DNA of 64,000 nt from a bacterium (GTDB lineage Bacteria; Chloroflexota; Anaerolineae; Caldilineales; Caldilineaceae): NCBI GenBank assembly GCA_016124945.1, contig WGMT01000023.1, positions 1 through 64,000 of the forward strand. Reading direction: 5' to 3'. The position numbers were made by a program, and so were the translations under genes. Position 1 is the stretch's first letter. Every line of letters begins with the position of its first letter. Shown here piece after piece: positions 54,500 to 63,030 of this stretch. The notes beneath the pieces are model-generated. The model made no database searches. It saw nothing but the letters and a program-made list of their open reading frames with translations, and was not told where the DNA came from.

Positions 54500-54787
54500 G
54501 GAATCACTCCGAAAAACAGCAAGAGGTATACACCCCGATCAACAAGTGATCCGGTTGCTAGGTTTGTGGTTGTATGTTTCGTTGAATAGATCGACTGAGT
54601 GGATGTAAAGTCATCGCTGGTTTCTGGACTCCATCGTCCTGATTGAAAACGGCAATGTGATGATTGGGGATTGGGTTTCAACACTCGTCCAAAATCGGCT
54701 AGGTTGTCCGATTTTCATCCTTATGCCTCACGTTGATGGGGAGATATCAAAGAGAGACGCAAAGTAGGTGGGGTACGTTGAGCTTCA

Positions 54788-54801
54788 TGAAACCGGTTTC
54801 A
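54788..54801. promoter_or_regulatory. LacI-family operator TGAAACCGGTTTCA
   Basis: A perfect 14-bp palindrome with the central CG and TGAAAC half-sites common to LacI/GalR operators. It lies 289 bp upstream of the LacI-type gene, so the transcript would have a long leader, or the promoter is further inside. No second copy was seen in front of the binding-protein gene. The link to this regulator is inference from position and sequence type. Confidence 0.65.
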
Positions 54802-55196
54802 TTGTAGCTTATCTTCCTTTTCTCGTCAAGCCCTGTGACGAATGTGCGTAACTCAGGTTCAGGAAGATCTCAACCTTCCGGGAAGGGTCAAGGCTGTGAT
54901 ACGCTGACTTTCTCTCGCTGACACCTTCCCGGAAGGTGACTGCCGCACTGGTCACGCTACACGCGCCGGCGCAACCGGCACCACATTACAGTCCTCTCTT
55001 TGCGGCTAAGGTAAACTATCTGCGCTTCCATCGTAGATAGTCCGTCGCCCCAGGCGACACAGCACACAACCCAATCTCAGTACATCACGATTCTCTACGA
55101 AATTGCGGAGAGAGCATCCTCAGATGCGGCTTGTTCAGCTCGACCCGGCATCTGAGTTACTCATGTGCCTTGCTGCGCCACGGCGGATGAAAGTTG
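54802..55196. other. Non-coding spacer with short palindromes
   Basis: No gene. It contains CCTTCCGGGAAGG at 54874-54886 and CACCTTCC-C-GGAAGGTG at 54922-54938, related to a copy at about 41148, and at 55104-55129 the sequence GCGGAGAGAGCATCCTCAG that is part of the hairpin in the element at 51326. Confidence 0.55.
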
Positions 55197-55264
55197 TGGA
55201 CACGGATTGGGGAAAACACGGATCAATCCGAAAAAAAATCCGTGTTTCCCCCAATCCGCGTCCA
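55197..55264. repeat. Palindrome TGGACACGGATTGGGG..., relative of the CGCGGATT family
   Basis: Inverted repeat with arms TGGACACGGATTGGGG and complement CCCCCAATCCGCGTCCA plus an inner AACACGGAT/ATCCGTGTT pair. The CGCGGATTGGG core matches the family at 18037, 23086 and 58765, though the outer bases differ. It lies 72 bp upstream of the BNR/glycosidase gene. Confidence 0.75.
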
Positions 55265-55335
55265 TAGGTTCCTTTCAGGGCAGGCTACCTACTCCGCGTC
55301 AAAATCGTGAATTACCCAATCTTGGATACACGCGC

Positions 55336-58300
55336 ATGTCCCTAAATTTCCGCCCCCACCGCCCATCCGTTTCCCGCTTGCTTCCACTCTGGCTGATGCT
55401 CTGCTTGCTCTGGCTGCCCGACGTGGCGCTACCCGCCTCTGCGCAGACGCTGCCGCACTGGTCTCTGCGCAATACAGGCTTGCCGCCCCAAATCTCGGTG
55501 ACCACCCTCCTCTCCGTCCAAAGGAGCGGTTTGCCCGATCTGCTGCTGGCCGGTGTCTACGCGCCGCAGAGCCTCTACGTAAGCGAGGACGGCGGCGTCA
55601 CCTGGGCCATTGCCGGCGAGGACGGCGTCGACGGCCAGCCATTACACGTGCTGGCCCAACACTCCCAAAAAGAACTCCTGGCCGGGACGGTGACCGGTCT
55701 TTTCGTGAGCGACGGTGTTGCGGCTGTGGGCAGCCCCACCTGGGCGCGTGTGGACGCCTGGCCGGATCAGCGCGCCGTCTACGCCATCGACCACTCGCCA
55801 GCGGGGGAAAGCCTCATCGCCGGTTTGTGGCCGGCGCTCTTTGTCTTCGACGGTGAACGTGGACGTTTCACCACGCCGGTGGTAGACGATCCCGGCGCGT
55901 TGCTCAGTGTGCTGGCCTTGGACAATGGCACGATCCTGGCCGGCAGCGACGGCGCCGGTCTCTTTGTGAGCGAGGATCAGGGCGTCACCTGGCGGCAGGT
56001 TGAGGAGATCGGTGAGACGTTTGTGGCCGCACTCGAAGTGGCGCCATGGGATAGCGAAACTGTCCTTGCCCGCACACGCAAAGGTCTCTTCCGCAGCCTG
56101 GACCGCGGCCAATCGTGGCAGCCGGTTTTGCTCAACGCCGAAGGACGCCCCGACACACTGCTGCCCCTGCCCGAATCGCAAACCTGGCTGCTGGGGATGA
56201 GCACCGGCCAACTTTACGCCACTGTCGACAACGGCGAAAGCTGGTCGCCCTGGGGCACCGGCCTGCCCCGTGACGGCCTTTTCCAGACGCTGGCGCAAGT
56301 GGAAAGCAACGGTATCACACGTCTGTGGGCGGGCACTGCCAACGGTCTTTACCATAGCGACGACGACGGCCAAACGTGGACGCAGCACCCCCATCTCGGC
56401 GCGCCGTTGCTCTCGGCGCTCGCCGTCGCCGAGGACGGGACCCTCTACGTGGGCAGCCATGACGGCGTCTACCGCTCTACGGATCAGGGTGCAAAATGGG
56501 CGTGGCACGGTGACGGCCTGCCGCCCCGCGCTGTGGAAGCGATCACTTTCGATCCCCACGAGCCAGGGCGCATCTTCGCCGCGGTGGACGGCGGCGGCCT
56601 CTGGCAGAAAAGGCCCAACGATCCGACATGGACGCTCCTCGGCTGGCAGAACACAGCCGTCCTCTACATTGTGGCCGACTGGGCGCGCCCGGGCCTGCTC
56701 TACGTGCGGCTCGCCTTCGAGCGCATCTACGCCGCTGAACCCGGCAGCGAGGACACCTACAACTGGTCCGCCCGCTGGACAGGCATGTCCACCATCACCG
56801 AGGTGATGTCGTTTGCGCAAAGCCCGCACGACGCCGATCTCTTCTTCGCCGGCGGCGCCACCGATCTCTACCGCAGTGAAGATGGCGCTGTCACCTGGCA
56901 GCGCATCGGCGCTGAACTGGATGGGCAGAGCGTCTTCTTCCTGGCAGTGGATAGCGATGATCCCGCCACCGTCTACGCCGGGGCCACCAACGGCCTTTAC
57001 ATCAGCCGTGATCTGGGCGATTCGTGGCGGCGCTGGGGAACAGGGTTGGAAAACCGCACTGTCACCAGTCTGGCGCGCCACCCCGAGGCGGCGCATCTGC
57101 TCTACGCGGGGACAAAGCACGCCGGCATCTTTCGCAGCGAAGACGGCGGCGCAAGCTGGCAACTCGATTTTGATGCGGCGGATCTCAGCGCGCCGCTGAG
57201 CGTGGACACATTGCACTTCTCCCCTGTCGGCGACGTCCTCTATGCCGCCACCGACCTGGGCCTCTTGGCGCAGGAAACTGTCTCCTTGCCCGATGCACCC
57301 ATCCCCTGTATCGGTGAACGCTGCGCCGACGAACGCTCCACCGCCCCTCGCCTCCCCGCCCCTCGCCCCTTGTCCGCTCCCCGCTACGGCATGCACACGG
57401 TTTCCGCCAACGCCGAGATGTTGCCGCTGGTCCATGCCGCCGGTTTCGACACAGTGGTGAAGCTCTTCACCTGGTGGGAGATCGAACCCACCCGCAATCA
57501 ATTCATCTGGCAGCCGTGGGACGAAGTTGTGGCCGGCGCGGAATATTACGGGCTCAACCTTGTCATCCGCCTGGACAAGCACCCTATCTGGGCCACCGTT
57601 GACCCGTTGACCCCGGGCGCGCCGCCAGTTGATCTGGCTGAATACGACCGCTTCGTGCGCGCCGTGGTCAATCGCTACAAAGGACGTGTGGCCGGTTACA
57701 TCCTGTGGAATGAGCCGAACCTGGCGCTGGAGTGGTCGGGTCTGCCGCCGGACCCTGAGGCGTATGTGGCCCTGTTGAAGACGGGCTACGAAGCGGTGAA
57801 GGCGGTCGATCCGGCGGCGACGGTGCTCAGCGCCGGTCTCGCCCCCACCAACACCAACAACGAAGACGCAATGGATGATCGGCTGTTTCTCGAAGCCATG
57901 TACCGTCACGGCGCGGCGGACTTTTTCGACGTGTTGGCGGCCCATCCTTATGGTTTTGGCCGTCCGCCCGATGATCCGCGGGGGGCAAACGGTGGACTCA
58001 ATATGGCCCGTCTCGAAGATCTGCGCGCCATCATGCAAGATCACGGTGACAGCGACACGCCGGTCTGGATCACCGAAATGGGGTGGACATTGCCCGGCTA
58101 CGGTCATGCTGTGGGCAAAGGGGTGAATGCGCTACAACAGGCGCGCTACTGGGCCGATGCCCTCACCCAGATCCGGCGCGATTGGCCGTGGGTGGCGCTG
58201 GTGACGGCGTGGAACCTGGGCGGGCAGAATCACCCCGATTGGGGCGGCTACAGCCTATTGGGGCGAGACGGACGTCCACGGCTTGCGTACTCGGCGCTGC

Positions 58301-58770
58301 AACGGGCTGTGCTGGCGGAACAGGGCGCGCCCCAGATCCCGCGCCATCCTCAAGCGGAAAGTGTCACCGTCCTGGCCGGGGACGCTGTGGTGCATCTGGG
58401 GGATGCACCACACCTGGGCCAGCCCTGGTTCCCCATCTTCCGCGCCCGGCCCATCAGCCCTGAATGGGAAGGTATCTTCTACCTGCAAGATCCCGACGAC
58501 GCGCCGTGGACATTGACATTGCGTGTGATGCAGAGCAATTTCTGGGCCAACCAGATCTGGATCAACGGCGAACCGCTGCCGTCCCCCATCCCCCCCGACG
58601 ATTTTAGCCGCAGTTGGGTGACGGTCACCGTCCCCGTGGCCGCGGAATTGCTTCAGCCCGGCCCCAATCACATGCGCATCACCGTCGCCCAGTCTTCGCC
58701 GCTGATCCAGGCGCAGAACTTCGCCTACGACGAGGTGCAGATCAAAGAGATCGTGTTGAGGCGCGAATAG
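55336..58770 (+). CDS. Secreted BNR/Asp-box propeller protein fused to a clan-A glycosidase domain
   Basis: 1144 residues from the ATG at 55336, which begins a signal peptide (about 1-38, ending ...LPASAQ); the frame is open upstream but without such features. Residues 45-700 hold about ten Asp-box/sialidase-like repeats (SEDGGVTWA, SEDQGVTWR, SLDRGQSWQ, TVDNGESWS, SDDDGQTWT), as in VPS10/Ycf48-type propellers. Residues 720-1030 form a TIM barrel with 'YILWNEPNLALEW' (acid/base Glu) and 'VWITEMGWT' (nucleophile Glu), like GH5/GH39/GH53 enzymes. A beta-sandwich of about 110 residues ends the protein, possibly carbohydrate-binding. It should be exported and act on a polysaccharide. The TAG stop lies within the palindrome at 58765. 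Confidence 0.85.
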   Translation: MSLNFRPHRPSVSRLLPLWLMLCLLWLPDVALPASAQTLPHWSLRNTGLPPQISVTTLLSVQRSGLPDLLLAGVYAPQSLYVSEDGGVTWAIAGEDGVDGQPLHVLAQHSQKELLAGTVTGLFVSDGVAAVGSPTWARVDAWPDQRAVYAIDHSPAGESLIAGLWPALFVFDGERGRFTTPVVDDPGALLSVLALDNGTILAGSDGAGLFVSEDQGVTWRQVEEIGETFVAALEVAPWDSETVLARTRKGLFRSLDRGQSWQPVLLNAEGRPDTLLPLPESQTWLLGMSTGQLYATVDNGESWSPWGTGLPRDGLFQTLAQVESNGITRLWAGTANGLYHSDDDGQTWTQHPHLGAPLLSALAVAEDGTLYVGSHDGVYRSTDQGAKWAWHGDGLPPRAVEAITFDPHEPGRIFAAVDGGGLWQKRPNDPTWTLLGWQNTAVLYIVADWARPGLLYVRLAFERIYAAEPGSEDTYNWSARWTGMSTITEVMSFAQSPHDADLFFAGGATDLYRSEDGAVTWQRIGAELDGQSVFFLAVDSDDPATVYAGATNGLYISRDLGDSWRRWGTGLENRTVTSLARHPEAAHLLYAGTKHAGIFRSEDGGASWQLDFDAADLSAPLSVDTLHFSPVGDVLYAATDLGLLAQETVSLPDAPIPCIGERCADERSTAPRLPAPRPLSAPRYGMHTVSANAEMLPLVHAAGFDTVVKLFTWWEIEPTRNQFIWQPWDEVVAGAEYYGLNLVIRLDKHPIWATVDPLTPGAPPVDLAEYDRFVRAVVNRYKGRVAGYILWNEPNLALEWSGLPPDPEAYVALLKTGYEAVKAVDPAATVLSAGLAPTNTNNEDAMDDRLFLEAMYRHGAADFFDVLAAHPYGFGRPPDDPRGANGGLNMARLEDLRAIMQDHGDSDTPVWITEMGWTLPGYGHAVGKGVNALQQARYWADALTQIRRDWPWVALVTAWNLGGQNHPDWGGYSLLGRDGRPRLAYSALQRAVLAEQGAPQIPRHPQAESVTVLAGDAVVHLGDAPHLGQPWFPIFRARPISPEWEGIFYLQDPDDAPWTLTLRVMQSNFWANQIWINGEPLPSPIPPDDFSRSWVTVTVPVAAELLQPGPNHMRITVAQSSPLIQAQNFAYDEVQIKEIVLRRE

Positions 58771-58830
58771 AACGCGGATTGCGCAGATCTGGGCAGATTT
58801 TTTTAATCCGTTTGAATCCGCGTTCTATTC
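58765..58830. repeat. TAGAACGCGGATT palindrome containing the stop codon of the previous gene
   Basis: Inverted ends GAATAGAACGCGGATT and complement AATCCGCGTTCTATTC. The stop TAG of the BNR/glycosidase gene (58768-58770) is inside the left arm. It belongs to the same family as 18037-18144 and 23086-23182. A run of T after GGGCAGA in the middle could also give some termination. Confidence 0.88.
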
Positions 58831-58905
58831 TTGCTGATCTGGACAAGCGCCGCCGTTGTGCATACCTTATCTTCATCATCCAATTAACTCAACTGAGGAA
58901 TCCCC

Positions 58906-59535
58906 ATGACCCTGACCTTCGCCGATGCCCACTGGATCTACCCACCCCAATCGTCCGAAGTGACAGACTACGCCGTCACCCTCGTCACCGAGCCGGGGAC
59001 GGACTTCTGGCAGCGTAGCTACTACGGCTTCCGCAACGACAACGCGCCGGCGCTGCTGCTGGAAAGCGACGTCAACTTCACCTTCACTGTGAAAGCAACC
59101 TTCGACTATCAAGCCCAGTTCGACCAGTGCGGTGTGATCATCTACCTCGACAGCGAAAACTGGTTCAAAGCCTCTATCGAGTACGAAAACGACTCGTTTT
59201 CGCGGCTGGGCAGTGTTGTCACCAACCTGGGCTATTCCGACTGGGCCACCACCGACATTGAGACGCCGTCGCAGATCTGGTATCGTCTTAGCCGCCGCGG
59301 CCCCGACTTCCTCATCGAAAGCGCGTTTGACGGCGTCCACTTCAAACAGATGCGTATCTTCCACCTGCATGTGTTGGGCGAAACCACCGTCGATATGGGC
59401 AAGCTTGATCCACCGGCCCCGCCGGCGCAGCCGATCCGCTTCGGTGTCTACGCGTGCAGCCCGTTGGATTCGTCCTTTACGGCGAGATTCACGGAAATGA
59501 CGCTCGAAGAATGTCAATGGCGCTCCCACCATTGA
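58906..59535 (+). CDS. DUF1349 (concanavalin-like fold) protein
   Basis: 209 residues, GAGGAAT site before the ATG. No signal peptide. It matches DUF1349: 'DFWQRSYYGFRNDNAPALL', 'FTVKATFDYQAQFDQCGVIIYLDSENWFKASIEYEN', 'SRLGSVVTNLGYSDW', 'FLIESAFDGVHFKQMRIFHL', 'IRFGVYACSPLDSSFTARFTEM'. The family has a beta-jelly-roll fold and includes yeast YeaB-like 'regulation of enolase' proteins; the biochemical role is not known, but sugar binding is likely. Confidence 0.9.
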   Translation: MTLTFADAHWIYPPQSSEVTDYAVTLVTEPGTDFWQRSYYGFRNDNAPALLLESDVNFTFTVKATFDYQAQFDQCGVIIYLDSENWFKASIEYENDSFSRLGSVVTNLGYSDWATTDIETPSQIWYRLSRRGPDFLIESAFDGVHFKQMRIFHLHVLGETTVDMGKLDPPAPPAQPIRFGVYACSPLDSSFTARFTEMTLEECQWRSHH

Positions 59536-59617
59536 TCTGATGCGCTGCATCCACGTTCTACTTTGTATAGTGACTTGATTGCTTGACTGCAATGTGTATG
59601 GTGTGTATGATTGTGCC

Positions 59618-59806
59618 ATGACAAGTCGTGAAGTCATCGCCCGATTAACTGAGGATGGGTGGGAGTTGGTGCACATTCGTGGTAGTCACCATCAGTACAA
59701 GCACCCCTCAAAACCTGGTCGTGTGACGGTGCCTCATCCCAAAAAAGACTTGCCTATCAGTACACTTCGTAGCATTTATCGTCAAGCTGGTTGGAAGTGG
59801 GGGTGA
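59618..59806 (+). CDS. hicA: HicA-type mRNA interferase toxin
   Basis: 62 residues from the ATG at 59618 (MTSREVIARL); the open frame begins 39 bp earlier but the family sequence starts here. It has the dsRBD-like HicA fold: 'REVIARLTEDGWELVHIRGSHHQYKHP' with the catalytic His in G-S-H-H, and 'RVTVPHPKKDLPISTLRSIYRQAG'. HicA cuts mRNA in the cytoplasm and is blocked by HicB. The HicB gene starts three bases after the stop. Confidence 0.92.
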   Translation: MTSREVIARLTEDGWELVHIRGSHHQYKHPSKPGRVTVPHPKKDLPISTLRSIYRQAGWKWG

Positions 59807-59809
59807 AGA

Positions 59810-60223
59810 ATGCGTTTCCCAGTGGTCATTCATAAAGATGCAAATAGCGATTACGGGGTCACTGTCCCCGATTTGCCAGGATGTTTTTCGGCGGGTGAGA
59901 CCATGGACGATGCGCTAACCAACGCCGTCGAAGCCATCGAATTGCATCTGGAAGGAATGTTGTTGGACAGCGAACCCTTACCGCTGCCCCGGTCCATTGA
60001 TGCACACCAACAAAATCCCGACTACGCGGACGGCGTGTGGGCGTTGGTCACGGTGGACCTGTCACGGATCAGCGGCAAATCGAAACGGGTCAACATCACG
60101 TTGCCAGAGCGTCTGCTGGCGGTGATGGATCAGTATGCGGCGCAACATGGCGAAACCCGTTCCGGTCTTATCGCGGAGGCGACGATGACGTACATTGCCA
60201 ATGCGCAGATGACGCTGGAGTAG
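59810..60223 (+). CDS. hicB: HicB-type antitoxin with C-terminal ribbon-helix-helix domain
   Basis: 137 residues. The N-terminal partial RNase H fold has 'DYGVTVPDLPGCFSAGETMDDALTNAVEAIELHLEGM', and the C-terminus has a ribbon-helix-helix motif, 'KRVNITLPERLLAVMDQYAAQHGETRSGLIAEA', that should bind the operator of its own operon. It neutralises HicA. The pair is intact and probably active. Confidence 0.93.
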   Translation: MRFPVVIHKDANSDYGVTVPDLPGCFSAGETMDDALTNAVEAIELHLEGMLLDSEPLPLPRSIDAHQQNPDYADGVWALVTVDLSRISGKSKRVNITLPERLLAVMDQYAAQHGETRSGLIAEATMTYIANAQMTLE

Positions 60224-60316
60224 CCTTGTGAAGGTTGTTAACTGCCACGCAGTTGGCGTGTAATCAATCAATCGCCGGTTTCCAAGTCAGCCACCATTTC
60301 GATTTGGAGATGAACC

Positions 60317-60643
60317 ATGCACCGTCCGGCAGACCAAGAGTGGCCCATCTCTGTCATAGACCGTCGAGGCCACAGAATTTACCTAACACTAGAACGATGG
60401 GATCATGCACTAGCCCATCCTGGAATGCATGAGGAGTTGCGCGATATCGCATTGAACGCAGTTCAGCAGGGCAGTCGAAAACAGGACAAGTATCTTGCTG
60501 ATAAGTTCATATACGTATTGGAATCGTTTGAACTGCCTGAGCCGTATACGCATATTGTCGTTGTTGTAAAAATGGGTTGGCAGGGTGAGCCGCCACAGCC
60601 GAACAACTTTGTGCTGACTGCATATCTGATTCAGAAATGGTGA
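60317..60643 (+). CDS. PBECR/RelE-like nuclease toxin candidate
   Basis: 108 residues; 'GGAGATGAACC' precedes the ATG. The sequence 'ISVIDRRGHRIYLTLERWDHALAHPGMHEEL' and 'SRKQDKYLADKFIYVLE' then 'YTHIVVVVKMGW' resembles the small phage-Barnase-EndoU-ColicinE5/RelE-like nuclease families that are usually followed by a DUF2283 gene. Here the DUF2283 gene starts five bases after the stop, which supports a toxin-antitoxin pair. The exact family and catalytic residues are not certain. Confidence 0.65.
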   Translation: MHRPADQEWPISVIDRRGHRIYLTLERWDHALAHPGMHEELRDIALNAVQQGSRKQDKYLADKFIYVLESFELPEPYTHIVVVVKMGWQGEPPQPNNFVLTAYLIQKW

Positions 60644-60647
60644 AATC

Positions 60648-61022
60648 ATGAAATCGATTCAATATGATGCGGAAGGTGACATCTTATCCGTATACTTTGC
60701 CGAAAGTGAACGCAGAACTCAAACCGGTGTGGAACTTTCCGACAATATCATCTTGTACCTGGACCCTGCTGCTGAACAGCCCCTTGCGTTGATTCTTTCT
60801 AGCTATCAGGCCATGCTGACCGCGCACGAAAATTCCCCAATCGTGCTCGATGGCTTAGACCAATTGCCGCCGCCGCTGCAAACGACCATACTTAAGCTCT
60901 TGCAGCATGAGCCATTGCGCAGCTTCCTGCAACTGCTCGACGCACCTGCTACGGACTTGCCGACAGGCAGGCTGCCTCACGTCTTTGTCCCTGCGGTGCT
61001 GCAATCGGTGGCTGCCGATTGA
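60648..61022 (+). CDS. DUF2283-domain antitoxin candidate
   Basis: 124 residues. The first 60 residues follow DUF2283: 'YDAEGDILSVYFAESERRTQTGVELSDNIILYLDP'. This small beta-rich fold is usually encoded just after a PBECR or DUF4258-type gene and is a probable antitoxin. The C-terminal 60 residues are a Leu-rich extension ('LPPPLQTTILKLL', 'LQLLDAPATDLPTGRLP') not usual in the family; its DNA is duplicated at 61619-61718. Confidence 0.75.
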   Translation: MKSIQYDAEGDILSVYFAESERRTQTGVELSDNIILYLDPAAEQPLALILSSYQAMLTAHENSPIVLDGLDQLPPPLQTTILKLLQHEPLRSFLQLLDAPATDLPTGRLPHVFVPAVLQSVAAD

Positions 61023-61034
61023 GTTCCATGTGAT

Positions 61035-61179
61035 CGACTTGCTTGTGAGCCGTTGGTTTCGTGCAGGGTTGATCCTTGAGTTGTAGAGAGAATTGGGCCG
61101 AAATGTCGACGTGGTGACGGATAAGGGACTTCATCTGCATCTGCGTGAGTATGTCCTCAAGGAAGCGGTGCCGCTGTGA
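61035..61179 (+). pseudogene. Decayed MNT nucleotidyltransferase fragment
   Basis: In one frame the DNA reads like the C-terminus of an MNT protein, 'WFRAGLILEL' - stop (TAG) - 'GRNVDVVTDKGL...LKEAVPL' ending with TGA at 61177-61179. It aligns with the intact gene at 20709-21014 ('WFPAGLILELEDLLGCKVDVVTEKG...EEEAVPL'). The in-frame TAG and the absent N-terminal catalytic half show it is not functional. Confidence 0.8.
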
Positions 61180-61397
61180 AGAATGAGCTAACGGATTCTG
61201 AAGTCAAACTAATTGGTATGAAGTCACTTGTCGACGCACTTGGCGAAGTTGATGCTGCTCGATTCGTTAGTTTGATGCTGCGCGAACCATCTGACTATAC
61301 CAAGTGGCAACGACACTTATGGGAAGACCGCACCGTTGAGGAGATCAGCCAGGCGGCCATGAATCATGTGCGCGATGAGCATAACAATTCTGTGTGA
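61176..61397 (+). CDS. Small antitoxin-like protein, unknown
   Basis: 73 residues with a GTG start that overlaps the stop of the MNT remnant by four bases. I do not recognise a named family, but the 'GMKSLVDALGEVDAARFVSLMLREPSDYTKWQRHLW' pattern is like small helical proteins encoded next to toxin genes. It lies inside an island of toxin-antitoxin genes, so an antitoxin role is likely. No partner follows directly. Confidence 0.6.
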   Translation: MKNELTDSEVKLIGMKSLVDALGEVDAARFVSLMLREPSDYTKWQRHLWEDRTVEEISQAAMNHVRDEHNNSV

Positions 61398-61457
61398 TTT
61401 CCGATAGCGGTCAAAGACGCACAAAGCAGTTGCCAATAAGATGTGGGAGGTGCCAAT

Positions 61458-61617
61458 ATGGAATTTTCAGCCGTGATCACGCCTGCCGCCGAAGGTGGAT
61501 ATTTTGCTTTTAATCCCGAAACCGGCACCACGACACAAGGGGAGACCATCGAAGAAGCACTTAGCAACCTGCGTGAGGCTACGGAGCTTTATTTGGAAGA
61601 GTTTCCTATGACGTAGT
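61458..61617 (+). pseudogene. Frameshifted HicB-like antitoxin gene
   Basis: The ATG at 61458 is preceded by GGGAGG. The frame encodes 'MEFSAVITPAAEGGYFAFNPETG...GETIEEA' and then meets a TAG at 61564-61566. A single extra C near 61560 breaks the frame: without it the reading continues 'LSNLREATELYLEEFPMT' to a stop at 61615-61617, a normal HicB end. It is a broken copy, or a sequencing error. Confidence 0.75.
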
Positions 61618-61618
61618 T

Positions 61619-61718
61619 TCCTTCAACTACCCGACGCACCTGCTACGGACTTGCCGACTGGCCGGCTGCCTCACGTCTTTGTCCCTACGGTGTTGCAGTC
61701 GGTGGCTGCCGATTGAGC
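61619..61718 (+). repeat. Duplicate of the 3' end of the DUF2283 gene
   Basis: About 100 bp nearly identical to 60924-61024 (the last 30 codons and stop of the DUF2283 gene), with about eight differences. No upstream part of the gene is present. It is probably the remains of a second, deleted copy of the module. Confidence 0.85.
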
Positions 61719-61926
61719 TAACTTGCGAGTACGCCATGGTTTCCGGCCTTGTGGTAAAATTCCCGCGATGAATGGCACTCTTTAAGTCTCTCTCCTGAAA
61801 TTACAGTGCGCAACAAAACGTCTGCTCTATATTAGCAGGATTCGCCGGTCTGCTGTGAATTTCAGGATAGATTCTGGGCATATCAACTTCCCTTATGTTC
61901 CAGCTAGATCTGTGAGGAGAACTCAC

Positions 61927-63030
61927 TTGAGCAAGCTCAAACATCTCAGCCTGCGTGGCTTCAAGTCTATTCGAGAATTGGACCTGGAGTTGCGCCCACT
62001 AAACATATTGATCGGGGCAAATGGCGCAGGCAAGAGCAACCTTATTTCGTTCTTTAAAATGCTCAATGAAATGATGGCGGGACGATTTCAGGAGTATGTG
62101 GGCATATCTGGTCGTTCTTACTCACTCTTGCACTTTGGCCCCAAAGTAACCCAATCCATTGAAGCAACGCTTGAATTCGAAGTCGACAATGGGACAGACA
62201 CGTATTCTATGCGTCTAGTTCACGCCGCCGGAGATACGCTCATTTTTGCTGAAGAGATATTGACTTTTCTGCAAACGGGATTTCTATATCCCAAAGTTGA
62301 TAGCCTTGGTGCTGGACATCAGGAAACACAGATAACCAAAGAACTACAAGAAGGAAACCAAACGGCCAAAACACTCCGATACCTGTTGAATCGATGCCGT
62401 GTCTACCATTTTCACGATACATCTGCAACGGCCGGTGTTCGACAAGCCAGCTTTGTTGGTGACAATCGATGGTTGATGCCTGATGCCAGCAACCTTGCAG
62501 CTATGCTCCTTAGATATCGCAACGCGAACGATTCCACAACGTATCGAAGAATCGTAAGTACGGTGCAGTTGATTGCACCTTTTTTCGAGGATTTTGTTCT
62601 CGAACCGGATCGCGCCAACTATGTCATGCTCAACTGGACGGAAAGGGGCGCAGATCGTGTGTTCGGACCACATCAATTCTCCGATGGCACGCTGCGGGCA
62701 ATATGCCTTGCAACTCTGCTGCTACAGCCTGAAGAAGAGATCCCTGGCTTGATTGTCGTCGATGAGCCTGAGCTTGGTTTACATCCATATGCGCTGACAG
62801 TTATTGCAGACCTTTTTGACCGGGCAGCACTCCATACACAGGTCTTGATCAGTACGCAGTCGAGTTCGTTTCTCGACAATTTCAACCCTGAAGACGTGAT
62901 TGCAGTCAGCCGCGTGGGACGAGAATCACGTTTCGATCGCCTGAATGCTACCGATCTGGATCTCTGGCTCGACGAATACAGCTTGGGCGAAGTGTGGGAA
63001 AAGAATGTCATCGGTGGAGGACCGCACTGA
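61927..63030 (+). CDS. AAA (OLD/AAA_21-type) ATPase, probable defence protein
   Basis: 367 residues from the TTG at 61927, chosen because GAGGAG lies seven bases upstream; a GTG at 61855 is open but lacks such a site. ABC-type ATPase features: 'LRGFKSIRELDLELRPLNILIGANGAGKSNLI' (Walker A near residue 36), the signature-like 'HQFSDGTLRAICLATLLLQP', Walker B 'GLIVVDEPELGLHP', and 'VLISTQSSSFLDNF' (switch). This is the OLD-nuclease-type ATPase without a TOPRIM part. The next gene, overlapping the stop, encodes a DUF4276 protein with TOPRIM-like features, so the two probably form one complex in the manner of split OLD/Gabija or RloA/RloB-type systems. Confidence 0.85.
   Translation: MSKLKHLSLRGFKSIRELDLELRPLNILIGANGAGKSNLISFFKMLNEMMAGRFQEYVGISGRSYSLLHFGPKVTQSIEATLEFEVDNGTDTYSMRLVHAAGDTLIFAEEILTFLQTGFLYPKVDSLGAGHQETQITKELQEGNQTAKTLRYLLNRCRVYHFHDTSATAGVRQASFVGDNRWLMPDASNLAAMLLRYRNANDSTTYRRIVSTVQLIAPFFEDFVLEPDRANYVMLNWTERGADRVFGPHQFSDGTLRAICLATLLLQPEEEIPGLIVVDEPELGLHPYALTVIADLFDRAALHTQVLISTQSSSFLDNFNPEDVIAVSRVGRESRFDRLNATDLDLWLDEYSLGEVWEKNVIGGGPH

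Noticed and set aside
54540..54787. Second LacI operator between the regulator gene and the 54788 palindrome
   Set aside because: No further sequence close to TGAAACCGGTTTCA was found by eye; partial matches such as CCGGTTGC lack the second half-site.
55642..58107. Long open frame (about 820 codons) on the minus strand
   Set aside because: It is antisense to the BNR/glycosidase gene. GC-rich third positions in the real gene leave the opposite strand free of stops. It has no family motif, no signal and no ribosome site.
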